Below are positions 28,049 through 37,645 of a DNA stretch of 64,000 nt, piece by piece (positions within the stretch are counted from its first letter, which is position 1; each line of letters starts with the position of its first letter). The position numbers and the translations under genes were made by a program. This DNA comes from Nocardia gamkensis NBRC 108242 (lineage in GTDB: Bacteria; Actinomycetota; Actinomycetes; Mycobacteriales; Mycobacteriaceae), in assembly GCF_001612985.1 (NCBI RefSeq), contig NZ_BDBM01000005.1, forward strand, positions 62,001 to 126,000. The letters run 5' to 3'. A model generated the notes under the pieces. That model saw only the letters and a program-made list of their open reading frames with translations, did no database searches and was not told where the DNA came from.

Positions 28049-29962
28049 GTGACTACTCCCCGCGAACCTTCCGGTCCCGACCGTGATCGGTGGGAAGGCG
28101 AGGAGTCCCCACTGTTCGATCGGCATCCCGGTTTCGACCGGTACCCGCCGCCCGACCCGCCGCGACGGCGCGGGCCGCTGCCGCCACTGCGGCCCGGACG
28201 GGCCTCCGAGCGGCACGACCAGCCGAATTCGCGCCGTGAGGCGCCCCGCCCCGCGCAACCGCCGCGCACCAAACCCCTCCCGCTCGGGAGTGACCCCCAG
28301 CAACCGACGGCCTCCGAGCACGCCCCCCGCCGCGTCTTCCCACGCCGCCCCGAGCCGCATCGTCACACCGAACCACCTGGCCCGGCCGAACCCGACTACC
28401 CCGCGACCGCAGGCCAGGATCCGGTCGAGCCGCCCGAAAGCCCGGCTCCTTCCGGGAAGCGACGAATACCGCGCAAACTCACGGTCACCCGGGTGGCCGC
28501 CATGCGCGGCAGGGAACTCACCGAGAAGGGCATCGCGACCTTCCAGCGCGCGGCCAAGGCCGACGGTGCGGACAAGTCGGGTCTGACGGCGCTCACCTAC
28601 GCGACCATGGCGAACTTCGCCCTGGACGCCGACATCGCCGTGGCGCTGGCCAACACGTTGTTCTTCGCCAGCGCCACCGCGGAGAGCAAGACGAAGGTCG
28701 CGCTGTACCTGCTGATCACCATCGCGCCGTTCGCGGTGATCGCCCCGCTGATCGGCCCGATGCTCGATCGGCTGCAACGCGGTCGCCGCCTGGCGCTGGC
28801 AAGTTCGTTCGCGGTGCGCACGGTGGTCGCGGTGGTGCTGATCTTCCAGTTCGACAGCTGGGCGCTGTATCCGCTCGCGCTGTGCATGATGATCGGCAGC
28901 AAATCGTTCTCCGTGCTCAAGAGCGCGGTGACGCCCCGGGTCCTGCCGCCGGACATCGATCTGGTCCGCACCAACTCCCGTCTCACGGTGTTCGGGCTGG
29001 TCGGCGGCACCTTGGGCGCCGGAGCGCTGGCCGGGCTGACCGCGGCGATCGCGGGCTCGAACGGCGCTCTGGTCTTCGCCGCGCTGATCGCCTGCGCGGG
29101 AACGTATCTGAGCCTGCGCATCCCGTCCTGGGTCGAGGTCACCGAGGGTGAGGTGCCCGCGACGCTGAGCTATCACGGCGCCGACGCGCACACCGAGGTG
29201 CTCTCCTCGGGCAACGAGTCGCCGGTTCCGCCACGCAAACGCAGGCAGCCGCTCGGCCGCTCCGTGGTGACCGGGCTCTGGGGCAACGGCGCCATCCGCG
29301 TCCTGACCGGATTCCTCACCTTCTACGTCGCGTTCGTCGCCAAGGCGACCGAGCACCGGCCGGTACAGCAGGCCCTCATGCTCGGCACGGTCGGCGCGGC
29401 CGCGGCCATCGGCAATTTCACGGGCAATGCCACGGGCGCCCGGCTCAAACTCGGCAGACCCGCGCTGATCGTGCTCGGCTGCACGGCGGCGTGTGCGCTG
29501 GTGGCGCTGTTCGCGACGTTCACGAACAATCTGCTCGGCGCGACGGCCGCCGCCTTGGTGGCGTCCGCGACGAGCGCACTGGCCAAGGTGTCGCTGGACG
29601 CCTCGATCCAGGACGATCTGCCGCCGGAGTCGATCGCCTCGGGTTTCGGGCGGTCGGAGACCGTGCTGCAGCTGAGCTGGGTCATCGGCGGCGCGGCCGG
29701 GGTGCTGCTGCCGACGGATTACTGGAAGGGCTTCGCGGTGGTCACCGCGATACTGGTGCTGGGCTTGGTGCAGACTTTCCTCAGCTTCCGCGGCCACTCG
29801 CTACTGCCCGGCCTCGGCGGCAACCGTCCCCAGCACGTGGAGCAAGAGGTGCCGTCCCGGCCGCACGGATACCCGGCGAGCGCACCTCGCGCGCAGGGTC
29901 CCGCTCCGCGCGGCGGTGACACGACACGCTTTCAACGAGGGCAAGGAGACCCGATCTGGTGA
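28049..29962 (+). CDS. MFS-like transporter with long Pro-rich N-terminus
   Basis: 637-residue membrane protein, orthologue of M. tuberculosis Rv0876c. The first 130 residues are a hydrophilic Pro/Arg-rich cytoplasmic region; then about twelve membrane segments follow from LTYATMANFALDADIAVALANTLFF on, with a charged central loop (about 365-410) and a Pro/Arg-rich C-terminus. GPMLDRLQRGRR is an MFS-type loop. Substrate unknown. GTG start, with CAGAAT seven bases upstream. It overlaps the DUF2771 gene by four bases (GTGA), so the two products probably work together. Confidence 0.8.
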   Translation: MTTPREPSGPDRDRWEGEESPLFDRHPGFDRYPPPDPPRRRGPLPPLRPGRASERHDQPNSRREAPRPAQPPRTKPLPLGSDPQQPTASEHAPRRVFPRRPEPHRHTEPPGPAEPDYPATAGQDPVEPPESPAPSGKRRIPRKLTVTRVAAMRGRELTEKGIATFQRAAKADGADKSGLTALTYATMANFALDADIAVALANTLFFASATAESKTKVALYLLITIAPFAVIAPLIGPMLDRLQRGRRLALASSFAVRTVVAVVLIFQFDSWALYPLALCMMIGSKSFSVLKSAVTPRVLPPDIDLVRTNSRLTVFGLVGGTLGAGALAGLTAAIAGSNGALVFAALIACAGTYLSLRIPSWVEVTEGEVPATLSYHGADAHTEVLSSGNESPVPPRKRRQPLGRSVVTGLWGNGAIRVLTGFLTFYVAFVAKATEHRPVQQALMLGTVGAAAAIGNFTGNATGARLKLGRPALIVLGCTAACALVALFATFTNNLLGATAAALVASATSALAKVSLDASIQDDLPPESIASGFGRSETVLQLSWVIGGAAGVLLPTDYWKGFAVVTAILVLGLVQTFLSFRGHSLLPGLGGNRPQHVEQEVPSRPHGYPASAPRAQGPAPRGGDTTRFQRGQGDPIW

Positions 29963-30540
29963 GCAAGCTCAACGCACGCACGATCGCCGCGCTGGTCGCG
30001 GCCGCCCTGCTCGTGCTCACCGTCGCCTTCGCGGGCGTTCTGGCGGTGCTGGTCCGCAACGCCGACGAACCCGACGTCACCCTCACCGCCTACGCGCACG
30101 GCAAGACGGTCACCGTGCGGCCGTTCAGCTACTGCGCGGTGACCATGCGGGACTGCCGCATCCTGCCCGAGGACAACGTGCCCGGCACGGTGTTCACGAC
30201 GCTGAACTGCGCCCCCGATACGCCGGACTGCCACCGCGGCCGCACCGCCGAGCTGGAAGTGCCCGCCGGTTACCCGTTGCAGCTGTCGCTGCCGAAGAAG
30301 GTCGCCGACGCGCCCTGGCTCGCCCAGCTGGTCTATCTCCTGCCCAACGGCGAGAAGGTGGACCAGGTGATCAGCCGTAACGACTACCCCGATCGCGCAC
30401 TGGCCCTGACCATCGATTCCAAGCCGGAACCCGATCTGCGCCTCATCGGCGTCGAGTTCCAGCTGCCGATCCTCGCCCGCGACGAAACCGGCCGGGAGTT
30501 CTACGTGCCGCACGCCACCTGGTCGATCAGCACGGCGTAG
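29959..30540 (+). CDS. DUF2771 exported/anchored protein
   Basis: 193 residues: one N-terminal membrane helix (about 8-31, IAALVAAALLVLTVAFAGVLAVL) and an outside domain with four Cys (SYCAVTMRDCRI, LNCAPDTPDCHRG) that can form two disulphides. It is orthologous to M. tuberculosis Rv0875c. The GTG start overlaps the stop of the transporter gene, a conserved pairing across mycobacteria and Nocardia that suggests an accessory role for the transporter. Function unknown. Confidence 0.8.
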   Translation: MSKLNARTIAALVAAALLVLTVAFAGVLAVLVRNADEPDVTLTAYAHGKTVTVRPFSYCAVTMRDCRILPEDNVPGTVFTTLNCAPDTPDCHRGRTAELEVPAGYPLQLSLPKKVADAPWLAQLVYLLPNGEKVDQVISRNDYPDRALALTIDSKPEPDLRLIGVEFQLPILARDETGREFYVPHATWSISTA

Positions 30541-30659
30541 TGGCGATGCCAGGCGCCGATTTCGACGATCGGCCCGCCATTGCCACACCGACGGCCGGTT
30601 CGCCCGTGGCGTAGCGCGGCCACCGGCGCGTGCAGGTAGGCGGCCGCAATACCCTCCAT

Positions 30660-30920
30660 GTCGGACGCTTCCCCGTGAGCGCGGTGCGCACCAAGCGCGC
30701 GACGGCATCGATGCGCTCGGAGGAACCGCTGCCGCCGACTTGCACCACGGTGATGATGACCGCGGTGAAGATGGCCTCCAGCGCGATCGCGGTGTCGCTC
30801 GGGTCGAGGTCCGCGGCGATGTCCCCGGACCGCTGACCGGCGCGCAGCGATGCCTCCGGCACTTGCCGGATGCGATGCGGCACAACGCCGTCGACCAGCC
30901 GGACGAGCAATCCGGGTTCG
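30660..30920 (-). pseudogene. TetR regulator C-terminal fragment
   Basis: On the minus strand, about 84 residues read like the ligand domain of a TetR regulator: GLLVRLVDGVVPHRIRQVPEAS, LDPSDTAIALEAIFTAVIITVVQ and ERIDAVARLVRTALTGKRP. No helix-turn-helix lies upstream; instead the sequence runs directly into a sulfatase fragment on the other strand. The original stop is lost and the frame stays open into the end of the DUF2771 gene. This is a remnant, and the boundaries are approximate. Confidence 0.5.
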
Positions 30921-30949
30921 TGGCCCGCGAGGACACGGAACCAGCACTG

Positions 30950-31356
30950 CCGCACTCACTTCGCACATCGATCTGGTGCCCACCCTCGCCGCGCTGGCCG
31001 GTATCGACCCGGCGGCGAGCCCGCTGCCCGGCAAGGACCTCACCCCGTTGCTGACCGATCCGGCGGGCACCACACGGGGCGCGCTCCTGCTCACCTCCGA
31101 CGCCAAATCCAGTGGCGGTCAAGTGGCCGGCGTCGAATACTGCCTGCGGTGCGCGATCACATCCCGCTACAGCTTCGCCCGGTACTCGACCCCACAGGGG
31201 ATCGCCGGACCACGCGGCGAATTCGACTACGAACTCTACGACCGTCGGGAAGACCCGCTCGAGTTGCGCAACCTCGCCCACAACGGCGGCGCGGCCGAAT
31301 TGGTCGAGCAGATGAACGATCTCGTCGACACCCTCATCGCCCGGGAAGCGCGGTAG
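30950..31356 (+). pseudogene. Sulfatase C-terminal fragment
   Basis: About 133 residues match the C-terminal end of an arylsulfatase-type enzyme: SHIDLVPTLAALAGIDPAASPLPGKDLTPLL, then the closing region EFDYELYDRREDPLELRNLAHN typical of the family. The catalytic Cys/Ser motif (CxPxR) and the first three quarters of the protein are missing, and no start codon with a ribosome site precedes the homologous part. It abuts a TetR fragment in the opposite direction, as expected after a deletion that removed both 5' parts. Confidence 0.6.
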
Positions 31357-31439
31357 GTGATCGGCCGCTCCGCGTCCGCGTCCGGGCGGCTCGCGTCGAG
31401 CCCGGACACCGGCCACAGCGCGTCGCGCGGCGGCGCGGA

Positions 31440-31859
31440 CTACCGGTCCAGTTCGCGCGCGACCGCGCGGACGACCTCCGAGATGCGTTGCGCCGTCTTG
31501 CGATCCGGGTACTTGCCCTTGCGCAGATCCGGCTGCACCTTCGCCTCGAGCAAGGTGATCATGTCCTCGACCATGCCGTGCAACTCGTCCGGCGTGTGAT
31601 TGCGCGCGGCAGGCTCCTTGCGCGCGTTGCGTTCCTGGCCCTGCCGGACCGACGGCGGCGCCTCGAGCAGCTTGAGGCTCAGCGCCTGGGGGCCGCGACG
31701 ACCCGCGGCCATGCCGAACTCGACGCGCTGGCCGGGCTTGAGGCCCTCGACACCCTGGGGCAGCGCGGACGAGCGGACGTAGACGTCCTCACCCTCGTCC
31801 TGGGAAAGGAAGCCGAAGCCCTTTTCGACGTCGTACCACTTCACCCTGCCGGTCGGCAC
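31440..31859 (-). CDS. cspB: Cold-shock-domain protein CspB with C-terminal extension
   Basis: 139 residues. The first 67 are a cold-shock domain with RNP1 (KGFGFLSQ) and RNP2 ([10 protein letters not shown]) motifs, binding single-stranded RNA/DNA. A basic linker then leads to a conserved C-terminal helix pair ([21 protein letters not shown] and [22 protein letters not shown]), as in M. tuberculosis Rv0871. GTG at 31859 ([10 protein letters not shown]) matches the orthologue's start; GTG at 31868 is an alternative. The frame to 31991 has no homology. Confidence 0.88.
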   Translation of the reverse strand: MPTGRVKWYDVEKGFGFLSQDEGEDVYVRSSALPQGVEGLKPGQRVEFGMAAGRRGPQALSLKLLEAPPSVRQGQERNARKEPAARNHTPDELHGMVEDMITLLEAKVQPDLRKGKYPDRKTAQRISEVVRAVARELDR

Positions 31860-32043
31860 TGCGCTCACCCGTTCGTCATCGAAACTCGGACCCCTACGGC
31901 CCGAGCACATTTGTCTACCGGGCCGATCCCGCGACCGGCCCTCCTGTGCGAAAAGAACGCGCCCAGCACGATTGCAGGACGCGATTGCCATCGAGTCTAC
32001 CCCGGTGCGAATAACGCAAGCACATCAGTTTTACCGTCGAACC

Positions 32044-32286
32044 GTGACGAACCCATCCACTCCGCCCACGCCCGGCGGTGCCCCTCGGCGGCGCGGCGAC
32101 TGGTTGCTGCGACTCGCGCTCGCCCTGTTCGCGCTGGGATTGCTGGCGATCGTCGTCATCTTCGCGATCCCGTTGCTGACCGACGGCGAGCCCGGGCTGT
32201 GGCTCTACTTCGGGGCAATGCTCGCGCCGCTGGGGTTCGTGCTCGCGGTCGTGTTCGCGCTGCGCTCGGGGCGCAGGTCCCGGTAG
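32044..32286 (+). CDS. Small membrane protein
   Basis: 80 residues, not recognised by family; position matches the small membrane gene Rv0870c of M. tuberculosis. A Pro/Gly-rich start (TNPSTPPTPGGAPRRRGD) is followed by two membrane helices (about 20-40 and 47-68) and an Arg-rich end. GTG at 32044 has TACCGT (32032-32037) six bases upstream, suggesting a leaderless mRNA; the longer frame from 31972 is rejected. It diverges from cspB. Confidence 0.6.
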   Translation: MTNPSTPPTPGGAPRRRGDWLLRLALALFALGLLAIVVIFAIPLLTDGEPGLWLYFGAMLAPLGFVLAVVFALRSGRRSR

Positions 32287-32353
32287 AACCGGAGAAGACG
32301 CCTCCGATCCGGCGTAAACCGGTTACCCGATGCGATCGTTACCCATTCGGACG

Positions 32354-32369
32354 TGTGATCCTCGTCACA
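32354..32369. promoter_or_regulatory. CRP-type cAMP-receptor site upstream of rpfA
   Basis: TGTGATCCTCGTCACA matches TGTGA-N6-TCACA perfectly and lies 328 bp before the rpfA start and about 195 bp before the riboswitch. M. tuberculosis rpfA is a known target of CRP (Rv3676), so the site is probably functional. Confidence 0.75.
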
Positions 32370-32501
32370 TTACGAGTAGGTCACGGGCCGGTGGCGACGC
32401 GCGCCGCATGCGGCCGCGGCCACTCCTAGCTGCGCGAAGGCGCCGTACCCATCCGATACCGCGTCGAGACCCGTTGGTACACGCCGGTTACCAAATAGTG
32501 A

Positions 32502-33326
<825 letters not shown>

Positions 33327-33341
33327 TCGTCACACATCGTC

Positions 33342-33381
33342 AAGAAGGGCCCCGCATCACCAAGGATGCGGGGCCCTTCTT
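33342..33381. terminator. Bidirectional terminator, rpfA / Rv0863-like
   Basis: A perfect 17-bp stem, AAGAAGGGCCCCGCATC (33342-33358) with its complement at 33365-33381, around the loop ACCAAG. The A/T ends give a short U-run in both directions. It separates two convergent genes. Confidence 0.9.
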
Positions 33382-33409
33382 CGTAGCCGAGAACGTTCCG
33401 GTCGCGCGC

Positions 33410-33598
33410 TCAGCGGTTGATCACCGTGTTCGGGTGCATGTAGGGCAACTGCTCAGCGGGGACCGGGAACTCGGTGTCCTCGCCGTAGGGCGAGAGGCCA
33501 CCGGAGCGGGCCGAAGAGAGCTCGGTGACCGCGGGGTCACCGTCGGCGACCTTCGGCCAGCCGTTGTCGACATAGGATTTCTTCGATTTGTTCACCAC
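33410..33598 (-). CDS. Conserved small protein, Rv0863-like
   Basis: 62 residues, conserved in mycolic-acid actinobacteria next to the XPB-associated gene. [54 protein letters not shown] is nearly invariant in the family as I recall it, which speaks for a binding role rather than an enzyme. No signal or membrane segment. Two adjacent GTG codons (33598, 33595) are possible starts; CAAAAT lies six bases before the first, fitting a leaderless mRNA. Divergent from the helicase-associated gene. Confidence 0.75.
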   Translation of the reverse strand: MVNKSKKSYVDNGWPKVADGDPAVTELSSARSGGLSPYGEDTEFPVPAEQLPYMHPNTVINR

Positions 33599-33693
33599 GG
33601 ACCCATTTTGGCACGACCGCTCCGCGCGGATGCGCCGCGGCCCACACCGCCTGACCCGGGCGGGCGATCGCCCAGCATCGTAGGCTGGATCGG

Positions 33694-35988
33694 ATGACCG
33701 CGACCGACTCCCTTGCCGGATGGCTCGGTGCCCGCAGTGATGCCCAGCTCGTGACGCTGCTGCAGCTTCGGCCCGACCTGGCCGTGCCGCTGCCTTCCTC
33801 CATGGCCGTGCTCGCCGCCCGCACCGAACAGCGCGCGTCGGTGCTGCGCGCCACGGAGGACTTGAACACCCTCGAATTCGCCCTCGTGGAAACCCTTGCC
33901 GTACACAGCACCACGCATCCCGACAGCGGTCCGCTCCAGCGCGCCGAACTGCATGTGCAATTGAGCGAACGGGTGTCGGCCGCCGCGATCGACGAAGCGC
34001 TGGAGCGGCTGACCGCTCGCGCGCTGGTCTGGCTCGACGCCGAGCAGGGGCTTCATCTGATCCCGGCGGCCGCCGAGGCGTTGCCGTGGCCGATCGGCAC
34101 CGCGACCGAGATCCCCGACGCCCTCACCGAAGCCGAGGTGGTCGCCGCGCTTCCCGGACTCGCACCCGCCGAGCGGGCGCTGCTGGACAAACTGGCCGCG
34201 ACGGGGCCGCGCGGCCGCACCAGGGACGCCGCACCGGGTACTCCGGCCGACCGGCCGATCCAGCGGCTGCTGGCGCGCAGGCTGCTGCACTGGATCGATG
34301 ACGAGACCGTCGAACTTCCGGTCACCGTCGGCCAGGTGCTGCGCCGGGAACCGGTCACCCACCCGCACGCGCTGACATCGCCGCACCCGGAGCCCGCCAA
34401 ACACACGCCCGCCGACGTGAACGCGGTCGCGGCGGGCGAGGTCGGCGAGTTGCTCCGGCACTGCGCCGCCGTGCTCGACGTGCTCGGCCGAGTTCCCGCT
34501 CCCGCCTTGCGCGCGGGCGGCCTTGGCGTGCGGGAGCTGCGGCGCATCGCCAAGCAGGCCGGTGTCGACGAGCCGAGGGCGGGTTTGCTGGTCGAACTGC
34601 TGGCCGCCGCGAAACTCATCGAGAAGGGTTTGCCGGACCCTCCACCCGACTTCGATACGACCGACGACTTCTGGGCGCCGACGCCGCTGGTGGACGCCTG
34701 GCTGGAATCGCCGCCCGCGCGGCGCTGGGCCGCGCTGGGACTGACCTGGCTCGATCTGGATCGCATGCCGTGGATGATCGGCATGCGCGACGCCAACGAC
34801 AAGCCGCTCGCGGCGCTCTCGCTGGAGCTGCGCACCCCGAACGCACCGCCCGATCGGCGCGCGATCCTCGCCCTGCTCGCGGAATACCCGTCCGGCACGG
34901 CACTGACCCCCGCGGACATCGGCCGGGTGCTGGCCTGGCAGCAGCCACGCAGGCGCAGGAACTTCCGGCCGGAGGTGGTCGAGCAGACCCTGGCCGAGGC
35001 GGCGGCGCTGGGCTTCGTCGGGCGCGGCGCGCTCGGCTCGGCGGCGCGGGCGCTGCTGCACGCGGCGCCGACCAGCGTGGCCGACGCCGAGGCGGAGATG
35101 GAGGCGGCGCTGCCGGAGCCGGTGGATCACGTGCTGGTGCAGGCGGATCTGACGGTGATCGCGCCCGGGCCGCTGACCACCGATTTACACCACCGCGTCG
35201 CCCTGGTCGCCGACGTCGAATCCGCGGGCGCGGCGACGGTGTACCGGATCGGCGAGTCCTCGGTGCGGCGCGCCCTGGACGCCGGGCTGACGGCGGCCGA
35301 ACTGCACGCCTTGTTCGTCAAGCATTCCCGCACACCGATCCCGCAGGCACTGACCTATCTGATCGATGACGTGGCCCGGCGGCACGGTCAGTTGCGCGCG
35401 GGCATGGCGCAGTCGTTCATCCGCAGCGACGATCCGGCGCTGCTGGCCCAGGTGCTGTCCGCGCCGGTGGCGCGCACGCTGGCACTGCGATCCATCGCGC
35501 CGACCGTCGCCATCGCCCAGGCCCCGCTGGGCGAACTGCTCGAGCAGCTGCGCGCGGCCGGTTTCGCACCCGCGGGTGAGGACTCGGCCGGTGCGATCGT
35601 GGATCTGCGCCCGCGGGGCGCCCGGATCTCGGTGCGGCCCGCCGCGCGGCAGCCGTATCGGCCGACACCGCCCAGCACCGAACAGCTGGAATCGCTCGTC
35701 ACCGAGCTGCGCGCGGGCGAACGCGCCGCCAGCGCCCGCTCGAGTCACGCGGTGCGCCCGGACGGCACGCGGACCAACACCGCCGCCACCCTCGCCCTGC
35801 TCCAGCTCGCGGCGCGGGTGCGGCGGTCGGTGAACATCGGCTACGTCGACGCCCAGGGGGTCGCCACGCAGCGGGTGGTGGAACCGTTGAAGGTGGGCAA
35901 CGGGCAGCTGGACGCGCTGGATCCGGTCACCGGCGCGGTCCGGCACTTCACACTGCACCGGATCGCGTCGGTCGCACTGCTCGAATGA
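33694..35988 (+). CDS. XPB/Ssl2 helicase-associated domain protein
   Basis: 764-residue orthologue of M. tuberculosis Rv0862c. It has repeated helical winged-helix-like segments and, in the C-terminal part, the 'helicase C-terminal/XPB-associated' domain ([18 protein letters not shown] ... [25 protein letters not shown]), ending with a WYL-like tail ([26 protein letters not shown]). No Walker A or DExH motif is present, so it is not itself a motor. It is kept near the xpb gene in many actinobacteria, suggesting a DNA-repair partner. TAGGCT lies seven bases before the ATG. Confidence 0.85.
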   Translation: MTATDSLAGWLGARSDAQLVTLLQLRPDLAVPLPSSMAVLAARTEQRASVLRATEDLNTLEFALVETLAVHSTTHPDSGPLQRAELHVQLSERVSAAAIDEALERLTARALVWLDAEQGLHLIPAAAEALPWPIGTATEIPDALTEAEVVAALPGLAPAERALLDKLAATGPRGRTRDAAPGTPADRPIQRLLARRLLHWIDDETVELPVTVGQVLRREPVTHPHALTSPHPEPAKHTPADVNAVAAGEVGELLRHCAAVLDVLGRVPAPALRAGGLGVRELRRIAKQAGVDEPRAGLLVELLAAAKLIEKGLPDPPPDFDTTDDFWAPTPLVDAWLESPPARRWAALGLTWLDLDRMPWMIGMRDANDKPLAALSLELRTPNAPPDRRAILALLAEYPSGTALTPADIGRVLAWQQPRRRRNFRPEVVEQTLAEAAALGFVGRGALGSAARALLHAAPTSVADAEAEMEAALPEPVDHVLVQADLTVIAPGPLTTDLHHRVALVADVESAGAATVYRIGESSVRRALDAGLTAAELHALFVKHSRTPIPQALTYLIDDVARRHGQLRAGMAQSFIRSDDPALLAQVLSAPVARTLALRSIAPTVAIAQAPLGELLEQLRAAGFAPAGEDSAGAIVDLRPRGARISVRPAARQPYRPTPPSTEQLESLVTELRAGERAASARSSHAVRPDGTRTNTAATLALLQLAARVRRSVNIGYVDAQGVATQRVVEPLKVGNGQLDALDPVTGAVRHFTLHRIASVALLE

Positions 35989-35994
35989 TCGGTG

Positions 35995-36519
35995 CTAGGG
36001 CTTGCTCGTGCAGAAGGTGACCTTGGGGTCCGTTTCGATGAGCCGGAAGCTGTCGGCGTCCTCGCCGCAGAGCAGTTCGTCGGCCTTGCCGTCGATCCGC
36101 TTCAGCACCTTGAAGGTGGCGTCCGAAGACGCGCAGTCGACGTGCTTGTATCCGGTCGTGCTGCTCTCGTTGTAGCAGCTGCCTTCCTTGAAGTTCGGCG
36201 CCAGGCACAGGAACGCGGTGGTGCCGCCGCCCAGGGTCTCCTCGTAGGAGGTGTAGTCGGCGGCGCAGTCGGTCTTCTTGTCGTAGGACTGCGCCACCTT
36301 GTAGACGGCCTTGTCCGACGAGCAGTCGACCGGCTCGGTCTTGGAATCGACCGCGGAGCCCTCGATGACGTTGATGCAGTCACCGACCTCGGCCTTGGCG
36401 GTGTCCGACTTGCTCGCGTCACCGATCAACGAACAGCCGGTCACCGTGACCACCACGGCGGCCACCGCGAGGAGGGCGAGCACGACCCGTGCCAGCAGCC
36501 TCGCTCCTGGAAACTTCAC
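35995..36519 (-). CDS. LppU-like lipoprotein
   Basis: 174 residues. The signal peptide ends in lipobox VTVTGC (about residue 29), so the protein is lipid-anchored on the outer face of the membrane. The mature part has about nine Cys in spaced pairs (VGDCINV, PVDCSS, TDCAADY, AFLCLAP, GSCYNES, HVDCASS, LLCGED, TFCTSK) and resembles the LppU/SCO3897 family, with two related halves. Function unknown. The GTG at 36519 (VKFPGARLL) begins the signal peptide; the frame to 36597 adds unrelated sequence. Confidence 0.75.
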   Translation of the reverse strand: MKFPGARLLARVVLALLAVAAVVVTVTGCSLIGDASKSDTAKAEVGDCINVIEGSAVDSKTEPVDCSSDKAVYKVAQSYDKKTDCAADYTSYEETLGGGTTAFLCLAPNFKEGSCYNESSTTGYKHVDCASSDATFKVLKRIDGKADELLCGEDADSFRLIETDPKVTFCTSKP

Positions 36520-36626
36520 CTGAAAACCTCTCTCACCGAACACGTTCACGGGCTCGTGAACGCGGTGAGAATACCCGCACGACCAGGACGGCCGCATCAG
36601 CTCACCGCGGGACCTCGAGCAGCGCG

Positions 36627-36719
36627 CTAGATGCTGTGCGTGCCGTAGAGCCCCATGAGCGCGTATCCGAGGATGCTGGGAAGCAGGCGGCCGAGCAACA
36701 GGAACGCAGAGTAATTCAC
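36627..36719 (-). CDS. Possible 30-residue membrane peptide
   Basis: A short frame from GTG 36719 encodes a 30-residue peptide that begins NYSAFLLLGRLLPSILGY and ends GLYGTHSI: hydrophobic with Pro and Gly breaks, one Arg, and no low complexity. AAAGG nine bases upstream is a plausible ribosome site. Composition is unlike random antisense frames of this GC-rich DNA (Tyr, Asn, Ser, Ile and Leu codons). No family recognised; a translated small membrane protein is likely but unproven. Confidence 0.45.
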   Translation of the reverse strand: MNYSAFLLLGRLLPSILGYALMGLYGTHSI

Positions 36720-36813
36720 TAGCAACGCCTTTCGCGTATTCGATGCAACTGGACCCTTGTCCGGTATGCGGAGTGTGTCGTCGCCCGAGACCGGGTCGTT
36801 ACGCTTGGGCAGT

Positions 36814-37641
36814 ATGACGCTCGAGGACGTCGCGCGCGACCTGTACGGGCTGCCGCCCGCGCAGTTCGTCGCCGCGCGCACCGACCGGGCGGCCGCGGCG
36901 AAGCGGGCGGGCGACAAGCGGCTCGCGGCCGCCATCGGCAAGCTGCGCAAACCCACCCTGACCGCGTGGACGGCGAACCTGCTGTCCCGGGCGGCGCCGG
37001 ACGACGTGGCCGCCTTGCTGCGCCTCGGCGCCGCCCTGGCCGCCGCTCAGCGCAACCTCTCGGCCGACGAGTTGCGTGACCTGACCGCGCAGCGACAGCA
37101 ACTGGTCAACGCGCTTGCCGAGAAGGCGGGCGCGCTCGCCGCCGGACAAGGGCATCCGGTCGGCGAGGGCGTCGTCCGGGAGGTCGGCCAGACGTTGACC
37201 GCGGCGCTCGCCGAGCCGGAGGTGGCCGAGCGGCTGCGCGCCGGAACGCTCGTCACGGCCGCGAGCTACGAAGGCTTCGGGCCGAGCGGACCCGATCTGG
37301 CCCCGGTCCCCGAACCGGCCTCCCGACCGGGGCGAGCGGCAGCGCGGCGAAAACAGGACGACAGCGCACGCCGTGAACTGGCGGACGCCCAGGACGCGCT
37401 CGAAACCGCCCGCGCCACGGAGGAGTCGGCCCGCTCCGCCCTCGAGGACGCGACAGGTGAACTGTCCTCGGTCGAAGAACGCATCGCCGCGTTGCGCGAC
37501 GAACTCGAGCACGCCGAACAGCAGCGGCAGTTCCGCAAGTCGGCCGAGCGGTCGGCCAAGGACGAACTCCACGCAGCGCGACGGCAGCTGGAGCGGGCCG
37601 AACGCAGGGTCGCGAAGGCCCGGCAGCGCGCGGAGGACTGA
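36814..37641 (+). CDS. Conserved coiled-coil protein of unknown function
   Basis: 275 residues, cytoplasmic. The N-terminal domain (1-150) carries LYGLPPAQFVAARTDRAAAAKRAGDKRLAAAIGKLRKPTLTAWTANLLSR, a signature seen in many actinobacterial hypothetical proteins ('FVAARD...LRRPT-AAWAVNQL'). From about 185 on it is a highly charged coiled coil (DDSARRELADAQDALETARA ... RAERRVAKARQRAED). ATG at 36814 has TACGCT (36800-36805) eight bases upstream, so the longer frame from 36757 is rejected. Function unknown. Confidence 0.7.
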   Translation: MTLEDVARDLYGLPPAQFVAARTDRAAAAKRAGDKRLAAAIGKLRKPTLTAWTANLLSRAAPDDVAALLRLGAALAAAQRNLSADELRDLTAQRQQLVNALAEKAGALAAGQGHPVGEGVVREVGQTLTAALAEPEVAERLRAGTLVTAASYEGFGPSGPDLAPVPEPASRPGRAAARRKQDDSARRELADAQDALETARATEESARSALEDATGELSSVEERIAALRDELEHAEQQRQFRKSAERSAKDELHAARRQLERAERRVAKARQRAED

Positions 37642-37645
37642 CGGG

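Noticed and set aside
27161..29797. Minus-strand frame of about 880 codons opposite the cyclotransferase and transporter genes
   Set aside because: Shadow frame of GC-rich DNA; the opposite strand carries clear proteins.
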